Assembly: GCA_031257735.1 (NCBI GenBank)
Contig: JAIROC010000579.1
Coordinates: forward strand, 1 to 16,346
DNA: 16,346 nucleotides
Reading direction: 5' to 3'
DNA from: Bacteroidales bacterium
GTDB lineage: Bacteria; Bacteroidota; Bacteroidia; Bacteroidales; WCHB1-69
Under the pieces are notes generated by a model. It had not been told where the DNA came from, ran no database searches, and saw nothing but the letters and a program-made list of their open reading frames with translations. Shown here in pieces: positions 6,160-14,285 of this stretch. The translations under genes and the position numbers were made by a program. The stretch's first letter is position 1. Each line of letters starts with the position of its first letter.

Positions 6160-7677
6160 ATGACAAAGAATATTTTTTTAGACAAATTGTTTGATGGAAT
6201 GCATATAGAAAAAATTAATGATAAGTCTCTATGCATAAAAGGTATATCTTGCCATACGGATGATATAAGAGAAGGGTATCTTTTTGTTTGCCTTCCCGGA
6301 TATGTCGCAATAGGTGGCGAGAAAAGGACTGATACTCATCACTTTGCTAAAGAAGCAATTACTAAGGGAGCAATTGCCTTAGTTTGTCAGCAAGATAGAA
6401 AGATAAACTTCGACAATTCTGATATACCTATTTATTATACTAATGATGCATGGTCTGCCTTATCTCTATGTTCGTCTCGTTTTTATGATCAACCATCAAA
6501 AGATTTACGTGTAATCGGCATTACTGGCACAAATGGGAAGACTACGTTGGCATATATGGTTGAGGCAATATTGCAATATGCGAATAAAAATGTTGGTGTA
6601 ATAAGTACTATAAATCGCAGGTTCAAAAATTTGATAGTGCCAAGTGTCAATACAACACCCGAAGCTAATAAAATTCATCAATTTATGAGAGACTCTTTAA
6701 ATCTCGGTGCAGAATATATTGTTATGGAAGTAACATCACATGCATTAGAACTGAAAAGAGTTAAAGATATTAAATTTGATATCTGTGTATTTACAAACCT
6801 TAGTCAAGATCATTTGGATTTTCATGGTACTATGGAAAATTATTTCAATGCAAAGAAAAAACTTATTCAAATGGTAGACGAGCAACAGGGTATGATTATT
6901 ACAAATGTAGATAATGAATACGGATATGAGATAAAAAATCATATAAAAAAAGGGAAATTAATCTCTTTTGGTATTCAAAATCCAGACGCAGATATGCGTG
7001 CAGTTAATATTGATTTTTCAATAAAAGGAACAGTGTTTGATATCCATTACAAAAAGCAAGTTCATAGGTGCTTTATCAATACAATAGGTGAACATAATGT
7101 ATCAAATGCCCTTGCGGCAATTGCTGTTGGAGTTTCGCAAGGCATAAATATAGATATATGTGCGAATGCATTAGCGGAAACCGTAGTTCCAGGAAGATCT
7201 CAATTTGTCTCCACAAATAAGCCATTTAGCGTTGTTGTGGATTTTGCGCATACTCCTGATGGTATAGAGAAAACGCTTTGTTCAATAAGGTTGGCAAATC
7301 CAAGAAGAATTATTTGCATTTTCGGATGTGGCGGTAATAGAGACAAAACAAAACGTCCAATAATGGGGAAAATGGTTGATAAACTCGCTGATTATATTAT
7401 TGTAACATCAGATAATCCAAGGGATGAGAACCCTAACGATATTATAGAAGATATAAAAAAGGGTATTAATAGAGACCAAGATGTAGACTTTATAACAGAT
7501 CGTTATGAAGCCATAAAGAGAGGATTATTGATAGCATCAGAAAACGATATTGTAATCGTTCTAGGAAGAGGGCATGAAGAATACCAGACAATACGTGGGA
7601 AAAAAGTACCCTTTTCTGATGTGAAAGTTATTGATGAAATACTTAATTCTCATAATAATAACATGAATCTAATATAA
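6160..7677 (+). CDS. MurE-like Mur ligase (UDP-MurNAc-tripeptide synthetase family)
   Basis: Full length for MurE (505 residues). It has the P-loop GITGTNGKTT (120-129), NTTPE (164-168), VTSHAL, the carbamylated-Lys region FHGTMENYFNAKK, the C-terminal domain GCGGNRDKTKRP (389-400), DNPR (418-421) and GRGHEEYQ (469-476). MurE ligates an amino acid to UDP-MurNAc-L-Ala-D-Glu with ATP, and DNPR is the mark of meso-diaminopimelate enzymes. The N-terminal uridine-binding region is odd: the usual DSR is His-Thr-Asp (32-34), and there is a short insertion (VAIGGEKR). The UDP-MurNAc part of the substrate may therefore differ. It is the first gene of the operon and shares an A (TAATG, 7675-7679) with the next gene. 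It could be a duplicated or protective housekeeping MurE, but the gene company favours a dedicated ligase for a DAP-like amino acid (inference). Confidence 0.88.
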   Translation: MTKNIFLDKLFDGMHIEKINDKSLCIKGISCHTDDIREGYLFVCLPGYVAIGGEKRTDTHHFAKEAITKGAIALVCQQDRKINFDNSDIPIYYTNDAWSALSLCSSRFYDQPSKDLRVIGITGTNGKTTLAYMVEAILQYANKNVGVISTINRRFKNLIVPSVNTTPEANKIHQFMRDSLNLGAEYIVMEVTSHALELKRVKDIKFDICVFTNLSQDHLDFHGTMENYFNAKKKLIQMVDEQQGMIITNVDNEYGYEIKNHIKKGKLISFGIQNPDADMRAVNIDFSIKGTVFDIHYKKQVHRCFINTIGEHNVSNALAAIAVGVSQGINIDICANALAETVVPGRSQFVSTNKPFSVVVDFAHTPDGIEKTLCSIRLANPRRIICIFGCGGNRDKTKRPIMGKMVDKLADYIIVTSDNPRDENPNDIIEDIKKGINRDQDVDFITDRYEAIKRGLLIASENDIVIVLGRGHEEYQTIRGKKVPFSDVKVIDEILNSHNNNMNLI

Positions 7678-8801
7678 TGAAGTTTCTTAATCGTTTTCAT
7701 AATAGCATTGAAGCTATCAGATCGCATCACTGGAAATATTATGTTGATCTGTTTTCGTCATGTAACTATAGTTGTAAATATTGTTTATATCGAGGTGTTA
7801 ATCTCAATCAAAGTACGCGATGCGTCATATCTATTGAAGACCTAGAGCAAGAAATGAAGAATCTTAGCGAAACAGGAATTGTATATCTTGGAGCAAGAGC
7901 TGATGTGTATCAAAAAGGTGCTGAACTAAAAAAAACGAGAGAGGCATTATCTATTTTTCTATATCATAAAACTCCAGTGTTTATTGTTACCAGATCCCCT
8001 GAAATTATGGTTGATATAGATTTACTTCAGGAAATGTCTAAACACAGTTTAATAGAGGTCTCTATAACAATAAACACAAAGAATGAAAAATTTCGAACAC
8101 AATTTGAACATAGAACAGTTAAGCATGAGGAAAGGCTTGCTTTAGCTAAAAAACTTACTCAAAAGGGAATACCCGTTTCATTTCACTTTTCACCAATAAT
8201 ACCTGGATTGGATGACAGTCAGTCCCTTCTTTCCATTATGGACGAGATAAAAGAAACTGGAGCAGAATGCATTTATGCTTGTTTATATGGCATGAGTGGC
8301 AAATATAGAGATTCATTAATTGATGCATTTGACTTGGTAAAATCCGGACTCGGAAAGTATTTAGCAGAAGTTTATCCATTTAAAAATGAAAATGTGATAC
8401 TTTCTCCTAAAGATGAAATTGGTTTAGAAATAATCAAACCTCTTGCAGAATATGCCAAACTAAGCAGAATTCTCTTTTGCTCGGCTCAGTTTCCTATGTT
8501 AGATACTGGCATAAGAGAAAGTGGAATTTTCAGTCAAAAACTACCAACTATCTCTGACTTGCTCCATATCCCAACTCCGTCGAGTAGTGGAGATTTATAT
8601 TTTGTTGATATCAATAATTTCATCGAAAAACATCCTGCTGTTGACCTTAAATATAAAACAGCAATTAAAGAATATTGGGATTCAGGAGAGTTATTTAAGA
8701 ATACGACATTCGTACCTGTGTATAATAATGGGATTGTGAGCCATTACAAAAAAACGGAAAAATTGGATATAAACACTAGAATTATGAGTTGCATTGAATA
8801 A
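7677..8801 (+). CDS. Spore-photoproduct-lyase-like radical SAM protein
   Basis: The 374-residue protein has the cluster motif CNYSCKYC (Cys29, Cys33, Cys36) early in the chain, as in the SplB/DNA-repair-photolyase-like group (COG1533 type). The SplB-like signals continue: DVYQKGAELKKTREAL, IVTRSPEIMVDIDLL, VSITINTK, and RLALAKKLTQKGIPV...SPIIPGLDDS. The fold is a partial TIM barrel generating a 5'-deoxyadenosyl radical. Members repair thymine photoproducts or act in small-molecule pathways. The last 100 residues are specific to this protein. Its start overlaps the murE-like stop (TAATG), which implies coupled translation and a pathway role rather than DNA repair. The substrate is unknown. It belongs to a different subfamily from the radical SAM gene at 2276. 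Confidence 0.82.
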   Translation: MKFLNRFHNSIEAIRSHHWKYYVDLFSSCNYSCKYCLYRGVNLNQSTRCVISIEDLEQEMKNLSETGIVYLGARADVYQKGAELKKTREALSIFLYHKTPVFIVTRSPEIMVDIDLLQEMSKHSLIEVSITINTKNEKFRTQFEHRTVKHEERLALAKKLTQKGIPVSFHFSPIIPGLDDSQSLLSIMDEIKETGAECIYACLYGMSGKYRDSLIDAFDLVKSGLGKYLAEVYPFKNENVILSPKDEIGLEIIKPLAEYAKLSRILFCSAQFPMLDTGIRESGIFSQKLPTISDLLHIPTPSSSGDLYFVDINNFIEKHPAVDLKYKTAIKEYWDSGELFKNTTFVPVYNNGIVSHYKKTEKLDINTRIMSCIE

Positions 8802-8826
8802 TTTATGAATATCAAATGAAAATAAA

Positions 8827-9087
8827 ATGGAAAATAAAAATGTTGAAGATGTAATTTCAGATGTAATTACTCGTATCGTTATTGCAAAAACGGGAAAGCA
8901 TATTGTTTTGGACCGACATGCATCAATAATTGACAATTATGGAATAGATTCTTTGGAAATGATTAATTGTTTAATGGAAATAGAGACTGCATTAAAATTG
9001 TCATCTGTAGAATATGGAGGAATGTCTCTTTCTTCCCTCCATAATATTGTTAGCCTTTCTGATTTTTACAAACAATTTTTTAAATAA
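8827..9087 (+). CDS. Free-standing acyl/peptidyl carrier protein
   Basis: The 86-residue acidic helical protein has the phosphopantetheine attachment motif YGIDSLEMINCL; the Ser of DSL is at residue 42. Size and motif are those of an ACP or PCP. It would carry an acyl or aminoacyl group as a thioester on a 4'-phosphopantetheine arm added by a host transferase, since none is encoded here. It lies between the SPL-like enzyme and the PP-loop enzyme, in the operon that also encodes a free adenylation domain, so the two probably act as a DltA/DltC-like or NRPS-like loading pair. Helix III after the Ser is longer than in FabC-type ACPs, consistent with a dedicated carrier. Confidence 0.85.
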   Translation: MENKNVEDVISDVITRIVIAKTGKHIVLDRHASIIDNYGIDSLEMINCLMEIETALKLSSVEYGGMSLSSLHNIVSLSDFYKQFFK

Positions 9088-9095
9088 TAACAGTT

Positions 9096-10067
9096 ATGAA
9101 AAACATATCAGAAAGTGTAGATATCATATCCAATATCATTCAAGTAGGTAAAGGAAATGGGAAATATGATGTACTTGTACCGATAAGCGGAGGAAAGGAT
9201 GGTTTATGGATTCTTTCAGTTCTTGGAGAAATACCAGGAATCAAAATAGCAGCTTTACATATAGATAATTATTTTATCTCAAATAAAGCTAAGGAGAACA
9301 TTTTAAAAGCAGCATCTTTTGTAGATTTTGATCTTATAGAATTAAGACCAATGTGGAGAATTGCACAAACTATTTACCGAGCTTTACTTATGAATATGGG
9401 AGAAATATGTATAGCTTGCGAAGGATTGATTAGTTCTTTACCAATAGAAGTAGCTTCACATATTGGAATTCCATATGTAGTATGGGGCCTTACACCCAGC
9501 CAATTAGCACAAAAAAGAATATTGAATGGTCGCGATACAATCAACTATGCGAAATATAATCGTATTCAAAAATATTACGAAGGGTTGATCTATTCATTAT
9601 ATCGAAAAACTTCTGAAGAAGAAAAAGCAAAGGAAGTGATTGACAACTTGTTCAGTTGTCAACTTTCTGAGAATAGTTTTTTCCCTGAATACATCTATCC
9701 TTTTCACTTTACCGGTTATGATGCAGAGATTGTAGAAAAAAATGTTTCCGAAAGGATTGAATGGAAACGTGCGATGGATGTAGGTGGAACTTCTTCAAAT
9801 TGTTATATAAATCAATTGCATATCTATCTGAAAAATCGTTTACGTGGTAAAGATTTATATAAGCAAATGGTTGAGTCTAAGTTTGCTGCTGGTGAAGTCA
9901 TTAAAGATGTAGCCGAATCTGCTCTCAATAGAGAAGTAAAAGCAAGTGTGTTGGATGACATATTACAAAAGTTAAATATATCCGTTTCAATCGACGAATT
10001 AGTAAAACAAATTGAATCTTTTAAAAAGGATATTCAATTGCAAATTGAATCTAATATCAGCAGATAA
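9096..10067 (+). CDS. PP-loop ATP pyrophosphatase, possible [4Fe-4S] sulfurtransferase/amidotransferase
   Basis: The 323-residue protein has a PP-loop PISGGKDGLW (29-38), which binds ATP and adenylates a carbonyl oxygen or carboxylate. About 74 residues later comes GEICIACEG (Cys105, Cys108), then IPYVVWG, and a further Cys at 236. In TtuA/TtcA-type tRNA thiolases a CxxC plus a third Cys binds a [4Fe-4S] cluster, and the distance from PP-loop to CxxC here is like theirs. WbpG-type sugar amidotransferases share SGGKDS and a Cys-containing IPLIiWG region, so amidation is the alternative. The usual Ser after SGGKD is Gly, which is unusual. Next to a cysteine desulfurase-rhodanese fusion and a carrier protein, thiolation of a carrier-bound or free substrate seems the best guess. 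It starts 8 bp after the carrier-protein stop. Confidence 0.78.
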   Translation: MKNISESVDIISNIIQVGKGNGKYDVLVPISGGKDGLWILSVLGEIPGIKIAALHIDNYFISNKAKENILKAASFVDFDLIELRPMWRIAQTIYRALLMNMGEICIACEGLISSLPIEVASHIGIPYVVWGLTPSQLAQKRILNGRDTINYAKYNRIQKYYEGLIYSLYRKTSEEEKAKEVIDNLFSCQLSENSFFPEYIYPFHFTGYDAEIVEKNVSERIEWKRAMDVGGTSSNCYINQLHIYLKNRLRGKDLYKQMVESKFAAGEVIKDVAESALNREVKASVLDDILQKLNISVSIDELVKQIESFKKDIQLQIESNISR

Positions 10068-10075
10068 AATGATTT

Positions 10076-10933
10076 ATGGACTATATAGATAAACAAATTA
10101 TATTGGGTAATAGGATTATTAGATATTCCACATTGGGGGAATTACACGACAAATCAATAATTTTATTTATAGGTCATCTTGCTCATAATTCGAAGATTGT
10201 ATGGAATCCTATGGCTACGAAATTAATGTCAGAAGGATATTCTTGTATAATGACTAACCTTGATGGCTGTGATTATATATCAATGATAGGTGCTGATATA
10301 AGTATTGAATTGTTGGCCAAAGATATATTAGAAATAATTAAAGCCGAAAATATTCCGCATATTGATATAGTCTGTTGGTGTGGAGGTATAAAAATAGCGC
10401 TTGAGTTATATGAACATAAAAAGGTATCTGTGAGAAGTATATTTGGTATTACCATTGATTACAATGAAAGTTCAGGCCCTTTTATAGATTTAATAAAAAT
10501 GGCAGAACAAGTGTTAGATGAAAAGCCACATATGGAAAGTGCGATTATTGCTATAATAAGAAAAAAAACACTGCATGCTCTTGGTGGAGCAAATGACATA
10601 GAAGAGTTGTTTTTAAAGTTATATGATGTTGACTCAGCTCCTAAATTACGGCAATTTTTATTATTATCTCGTTTATTTAGGACAAGAGACAAAAGTTTAA
10701 TCATGCGTAAGATTAATATTCCAGTAAGACTCTTGTATGGGAGCAATGATATTATGACCCCACTGCTGCAACAAGACATAGATATCTTTAATAGTAACAA
10801 TAATATTTCATACAATGTTATTGATGGTGCTTCCCATTATCTTCCAATAGAATATCCTGAACGTGTGTCAAACGAAATATGGAATCATTTTAGCCTGTTG
10901 TATCACAAATCCACAAAAGAAAAGTTATCATGA
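10076..10933 (+). CDS. Alpha/beta hydrolase with Cys nucleophile
   Basis: The 285-residue alpha/beta-hydrolase-fold protein has an oxyanion-region IGHLAHNSKIVW at 32-43. The nucleophile elbow is VCWCGG (99-104), with Cys102 where Ser normally stands (GxSxG). The acid residue is in YGSNDIMTP (Asp225) and the His in DGASHYLPIEYPERV (His254), so a Cys-Asp-His triad is complete. Cys nucleophiles occur in dienelactone hydrolase, PHA synthase and some acyl- or thioester-transfer enzymes. With a carrier protein two genes upstream and an adenylation domain immediately downstream (ATGA overlap, 10930-10933), a thioesterase, acyltransferase or editing role on carrier-bound intermediates is likely. It begins 8 bp after the PP-loop gene. 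Confidence 0.8.
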   Translation: MDYIDKQIILGNRIIRYSTLGELHDKSIILFIGHLAHNSKIVWNPMATKLMSEGYSCIMTNLDGCDYISMIGADISIELLAKDILEIIKAENIPHIDIVCWCGGIKIALELYEHKKVSVRSIFGITIDYNESSGPFIDLIKMAEQVLDEKPHMESAIIAIIRKKTLHALGGANDIEELFLKLYDVDSAPKLRQFLLLSRLFRTRDKSLIMRKINIPVRLLYGSNDIMTPLLQQDIDIFNSNNNISYNVIDGASHYLPIEYPERVSNEIWNHFSLLYHKSTKEKLS

Positions 10934-12468
10934 TATACGAAAAGTTAAAGTACTATGCTGAAAGCAAACCTAACCATATTGCTATCGTAGATAGTATTGG
11001 TGAAACCACTTATTTAGAAATATTTGAAAAAAGTATTGGATTGATGCATTGGTTTGCTAAGAATAATATAAAATCAGGAAGTCGAATTGTTGTCGCTGCG
11101 GCAAGAGGAAGAGAAACCGCTTTTGCTTTGTATGCAACACTTTTTTGTGGTGCTACTTATATTCCATTAGAATCTACGATCCCTCTTGATAGAAAACTGA
11201 AAATATTATCGAAAACAAATCCTGATGTTGTTATTATTAATCAAGAAGAATATGGAGAAGTTTCATCTGCAGGTTTTTTAGCACTTACTGTAGTTGCTGA
11301 AAAATTAGAAGAAATGGTGAATTTGACAGTAAATAAAGCTGCACAATGGGGATTAAATAATCCCAGTACTGCCAACATGGAAAATGATTACCCAGATTCA
11401 CTCCTTGCATATATTATTTTTACTTCTGGTTCAACCGGTGAGCAAAAAGGTGTTTGCATTAAGCGGCACAGCATATTTAATTTTATAAAAAAATATTGTG
11501 TCGCTATGGGTTATGAAAATGGAATACGGATGTTAGGAGTAACGAGCTTGAGTGGTGATGGTTCAATGATACAACATCTATGTACCCATTATATGGGTGG
11601 CACATTATACACTCATAATTACAAATTACCAAGTGAACTCATTCGATTTATTGAAAAAAGTAAAATTACCGATATTGATTGTTCTGCAACTATAGTTAAA
11701 ATAATGACAAGTAAGGTTAGTGGTATATCAAACGCAAATTTGTCAGATTTAAAAAGAGTATCTTATGGGGGAGACAATTTACCTCTTAGGTATATTAAAG
11801 AACTTAAAAAATATGTGCCTAATGTTGATATTTATAATGGTTATGGTCCCACTGAATGTACAGTATTAAGTAGTTTATATAAGGTCGAAAACACTCTTTT
11901 ACAAAAATGTGACGATACTCCTGTGCCTATTGGCAGACCATTTGATGGAGTGGAATTTCTATTGGCAGACACTAATAATGATGAGCATAGTTCTGTTATT
12001 GAGGGAGAATTGTTAATTGGAGGGGAGCAAGTAATGGCTGGTTACTTAAATGATACCGAACTTACTTCTAATGTAACTGTTATAATAAATAATAAAAAAT
12101 ATTATCGTACTGGAGACGTTGTAGCTTTTTATGAAAATGGGCTGTATGTATTCAAACGAAGAAAAAATGAGATGATTAAAATTCGAGGTTATAGGATATT
12201 TCCGAGTGAAATTGAAAATGAAATTAGGAATTATGCAGGAGTAAAAGATTGTTATATTGTTAAAAGAGAAGAGAATGGTTTTGTAGAAACACTCAGAGCA
12301 TATATTATTGAAAAAGATGAAGAAACTGTTAATATTGCAACCATGATACAGTTTCTTATAGGCAAGCTTCCCTCATATATGATTCCTAATAATATATGTG
12401 TTGTTGATAATGTTCCTATTAAACCAAATGGCAAAGTGGATCGACAGGCTTTGTCTGTTATGAAATAA
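10930..12468 (+). CDS. Free-standing adenylation (AMP-binding) domain, amino-acid activating
   Basis: The 512-residue protein is a complete adenylation enzyme: A3 FTSGSTGEQKG (164-174), A5 NGYGPTE (303-309), A7 YYRTGDVV, A8 RRKNEMIKIRGYRI (410-423, Asn in place of the usual Asp), and A10 PIKPNGKVDR with catalytic Lys502. In the A4 region SGDGSM, Asp210 occupies the position that binds the alpha-amino group in NRPS domains, which points to an alpha-amino-acid substrate. No condensation, carrier or thioesterase domain is attached, so loading must be in trans, most simply onto the carrier at 8827. The size and stand-alone form resemble DltA. The start overlaps the hydrolase stop by 4 bp, which implies coupled translation. 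The amino acid cannot be assigned by eye. Confidence 0.9.
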   Translation: MIYEKLKYYAESKPNHIAIVDSIGETTYLEIFEKSIGLMHWFAKNNIKSGSRIVVAAARGRETAFALYATLFCGATYIPLESTIPLDRKLKILSKTNPDVVIINQEEYGEVSSAGFLALTVVAEKLEEMVNLTVNKAAQWGLNNPSTANMENDYPDSLLAYIIFTSGSTGEQKGVCIKRHSIFNFIKKYCVAMGYENGIRMLGVTSLSGDGSMIQHLCTHYMGGTLYTHNYKLPSELIRFIEKSKITDIDCSATIVKIMTSKVSGISNANLSDLKRVSYGGDNLPLRYIKELKKYVPNVDIYNGYGPTECTVLSSLYKVENTLLQKCDDTPVPIGRPFDGVEFLLADTNNDEHSSVIEGELLIGGEQVMAGYLNDTELTSNVTVIINNKKYYRTGDVVAFYENGLYVFKRRKNEMIKIRGYRIFPSEIENEIRNYAGVKDCYIVKREENGFVETLRAYIIEKDEETVNIATMIQFLIGKLPSYMIPNNICVVDNVPIKPNGKVDRQALSVMK

Positions 12469-12541
12469 TGAAGATATAGAAATACTCTCTTTCTTCTGTC
12501 TATGATGTTTTAATTTAATTAGAAGTATAAACAATAACGAT

Positions 12542-14101
12542 ATGAATTACATAAGTTTTAAGAATGACATTAATCAATTTATAAGAGGTATATTTAATCT
12601 AAAGCATAAGGTGTATCTTGATCATAATGCCACAACTCCTATTAGTAGTCGAGTCCGTCGAAAAATGGATAATGCCATAAAACAAGACTATGGTAATCCG
12701 TCTTCTATCTATTACCTGGGACGTAGATCTTATAACATTATTGAGAATGCCCGCAAGCAAGTGGCGAATGCAATTAGCGCTAATTATCAGGATGTTATCT
12801 TTACTGGAAGTGCTACTGAAGCTAATAATGCTGTTATTAACTCTCTTAATAATTATTTCTTTCCCTTAAAGAAAAAAATTGTTTCTACACCAATAGAGCA
12901 TTCATCAATTATTGGCACGCTGGATTTTCTAAAAACTAAAGGAATTGAAGTCTCGTACTGCCCCGTAGACCGAAAAGGTCGTGTGATCATTGATGAATTG
13001 GAAAAACTAGTCGATAAGAATACATTTTTGATATGTTGTATGATGGCTAATAATGAAATTGGGACTATTCAGGATATACCAGCTATAGTGGAAATAGCAC
13101 GTCGGAATGACATCAAAGTTCTCACAGATTGTGTTCAAGCTCTTGGTAAAATTCCGATAGACGTAAGTTCAATGGGGGTTGATTATGCAACATTCTCTGC
13201 TCACAAAATATATGGACCTAAAGGTATTGGAGCTCTCTATATTCGGGAAGGAAGTCCGTTTTCACCTTTTATTCAAGGTGGTCAACAAGAAGGTGGTATG
13301 CGAGCTGGCACCGAAAATATTCATAACATTGTTGGATTTGGTGTTGCTTGCCAAGACATCGGAAAACTACTGTCACACATGCCACGAATACAAAATCTCA
13401 AGGATACTTTAATTTCATGGTTTCGTGAAATAAAAAAAGATATGATTGTAAATATGCCTGATGAATGCCTGCCAAATACGATTAATATCACATTTCCTGA
13501 CATAGATAATACAGAATTATTATCTATACTTGACTCTAAGGGGATTTCGGTCTCAATAGGTTCTGCATGCAATTCCAAGCAAGGAAGCACATCGCATGTT
13601 TTGAAAGCGATTGGATTAACAAATAACGAAGCACAACAAACAATCCGCATTAGCCTTGGGCTTCACTCTTCCAAACAACAACTAAGATATGTGAAAGATG
13701 TATTTGCACAATATTTCGAAGGACGAATTCCTAATATTAACAGAATTGACCCCAACCAACTGACCGAATCTCTTTTGTTCAACGATGACTATTACATTTT
13801 AGATGTGCGTCCAGAACAGATGCGTAAAATGATTAATAGTCTTCCAAATTCCAATCAATTATCTATTTATTTATTGGACACTAATTTTCAACGACTTCCA
13901 AAGAATAAAGAAATAATAGTTGTATGTTTAGATGGAGGAATTGCTCTTGCAGCATCTTACATTATAAAGGCTAATGGGTTTAATAAAATCAGTATCCTAT
14001 CTGGTGGTATTTTAGGATGGCAACAGCAGTATCCAGACCTTGTTAAGAAGTATGCTGATTACAACAATACGATATTAGAACCGGAATATTTAAGTTCTTA
14101 A
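12542..14101 (+). CDS. Cysteine desulfurase-rhodanese fusion protein
   Basis: The 519-residue protein has two domains. Residues 23-395 are a NifS/IscS-type PLP enzyme: VYLDHNATTP, EHSSI (His120), TDCVQA (Asp197), SAHK with PLP Lys222, MRAGTEN, and the persulfide Cys343 in GSACNS. Residues about 405-500 are a rhodanese-like domain (ILDVRPEQ, VVCLDGGIALAASYI, LSGGILGW) with the expected active Cys462. The fusion can pass sulfur from L-cysteine through Cys343 to Cys462 within one protein, as in dedicated sulfur carriers for thiolation. It is separated by 73 bp from the adenylation gene, with no clear promoter between them, so it probably ends the operon. It is the obvious sulfur donor for the PP-loop enzyme (inference). 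A 20-residue N-terminal extension precedes the conserved core. Confidence 0.9.
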   Translation: MNYISFKNDINQFIRGIFNLKHKVYLDHNATTPISSRVRRKMDNAIKQDYGNPSSIYYLGRRSYNIIENARKQVANAISANYQDVIFTGSATEANNAVINSLNNYFFPLKKKIVSTPIEHSSIIGTLDFLKTKGIEVSYCPVDRKGRVIIDELEKLVDKNTFLICCMMANNEIGTIQDIPAIVEIARRNDIKVLTDCVQALGKIPIDVSSMGVDYATFSAHKIYGPKGIGALYIREGSPFSPFIQGGQQEGGMRAGTENIHNIVGFGVACQDIGKLLSHMPRIQNLKDTLISWFREIKKDMIVNMPDECLPNTINITFPDIDNTELLSILDSKGISVSIGSACNSKQGSTSHVLKAIGLTNNEAQQTIRISLGLHSSKQQLRYVKDVFAQYFEGRIPNINRIDPNQLTESLLFNDDYYILDVRPEQMRKMINSLPNSNQLSIYLLDTNFQRLPKNKEIIVVCLDGGIALAASYIIKANGFNKISILSGGILGWQQQYPDLVKKYADYNNTILEPEYLSS

Positions 14102-14249
14102 AAAGAAACGGTAGAGTCTTTGTTATAACCTATCCGATAAAATCTTACATCAAAATCGTACTGTCACAACTTTTTTAAAATGAATGGGTAAGTTAGGAAT
14201 AAATAATCATTAATCATTAATAAATGTATCTATAACGAATAGTGTGAGT

Positions 14250-14263
14250 ACTCAAATTTGAGT
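14250..14263. promoter_or_regulatory. 14-bp palindrome upstream of the elbB-like gene
   Basis: ACTCAAATTTGAGT is a perfect palindrome ending 22 bases before ATG 14286, in a 184-bp intergenic region that otherwise shows only AT-rich repeats (AATCATT twice near 14207-14217). Perfect dyads of this size can be operators. No regulator gene is present, and no clear TAnnTTTG box was found. Confidence 0.3.
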
Positions 14264-14285
14264 TTCGCCGCAATAAAATAAAATC

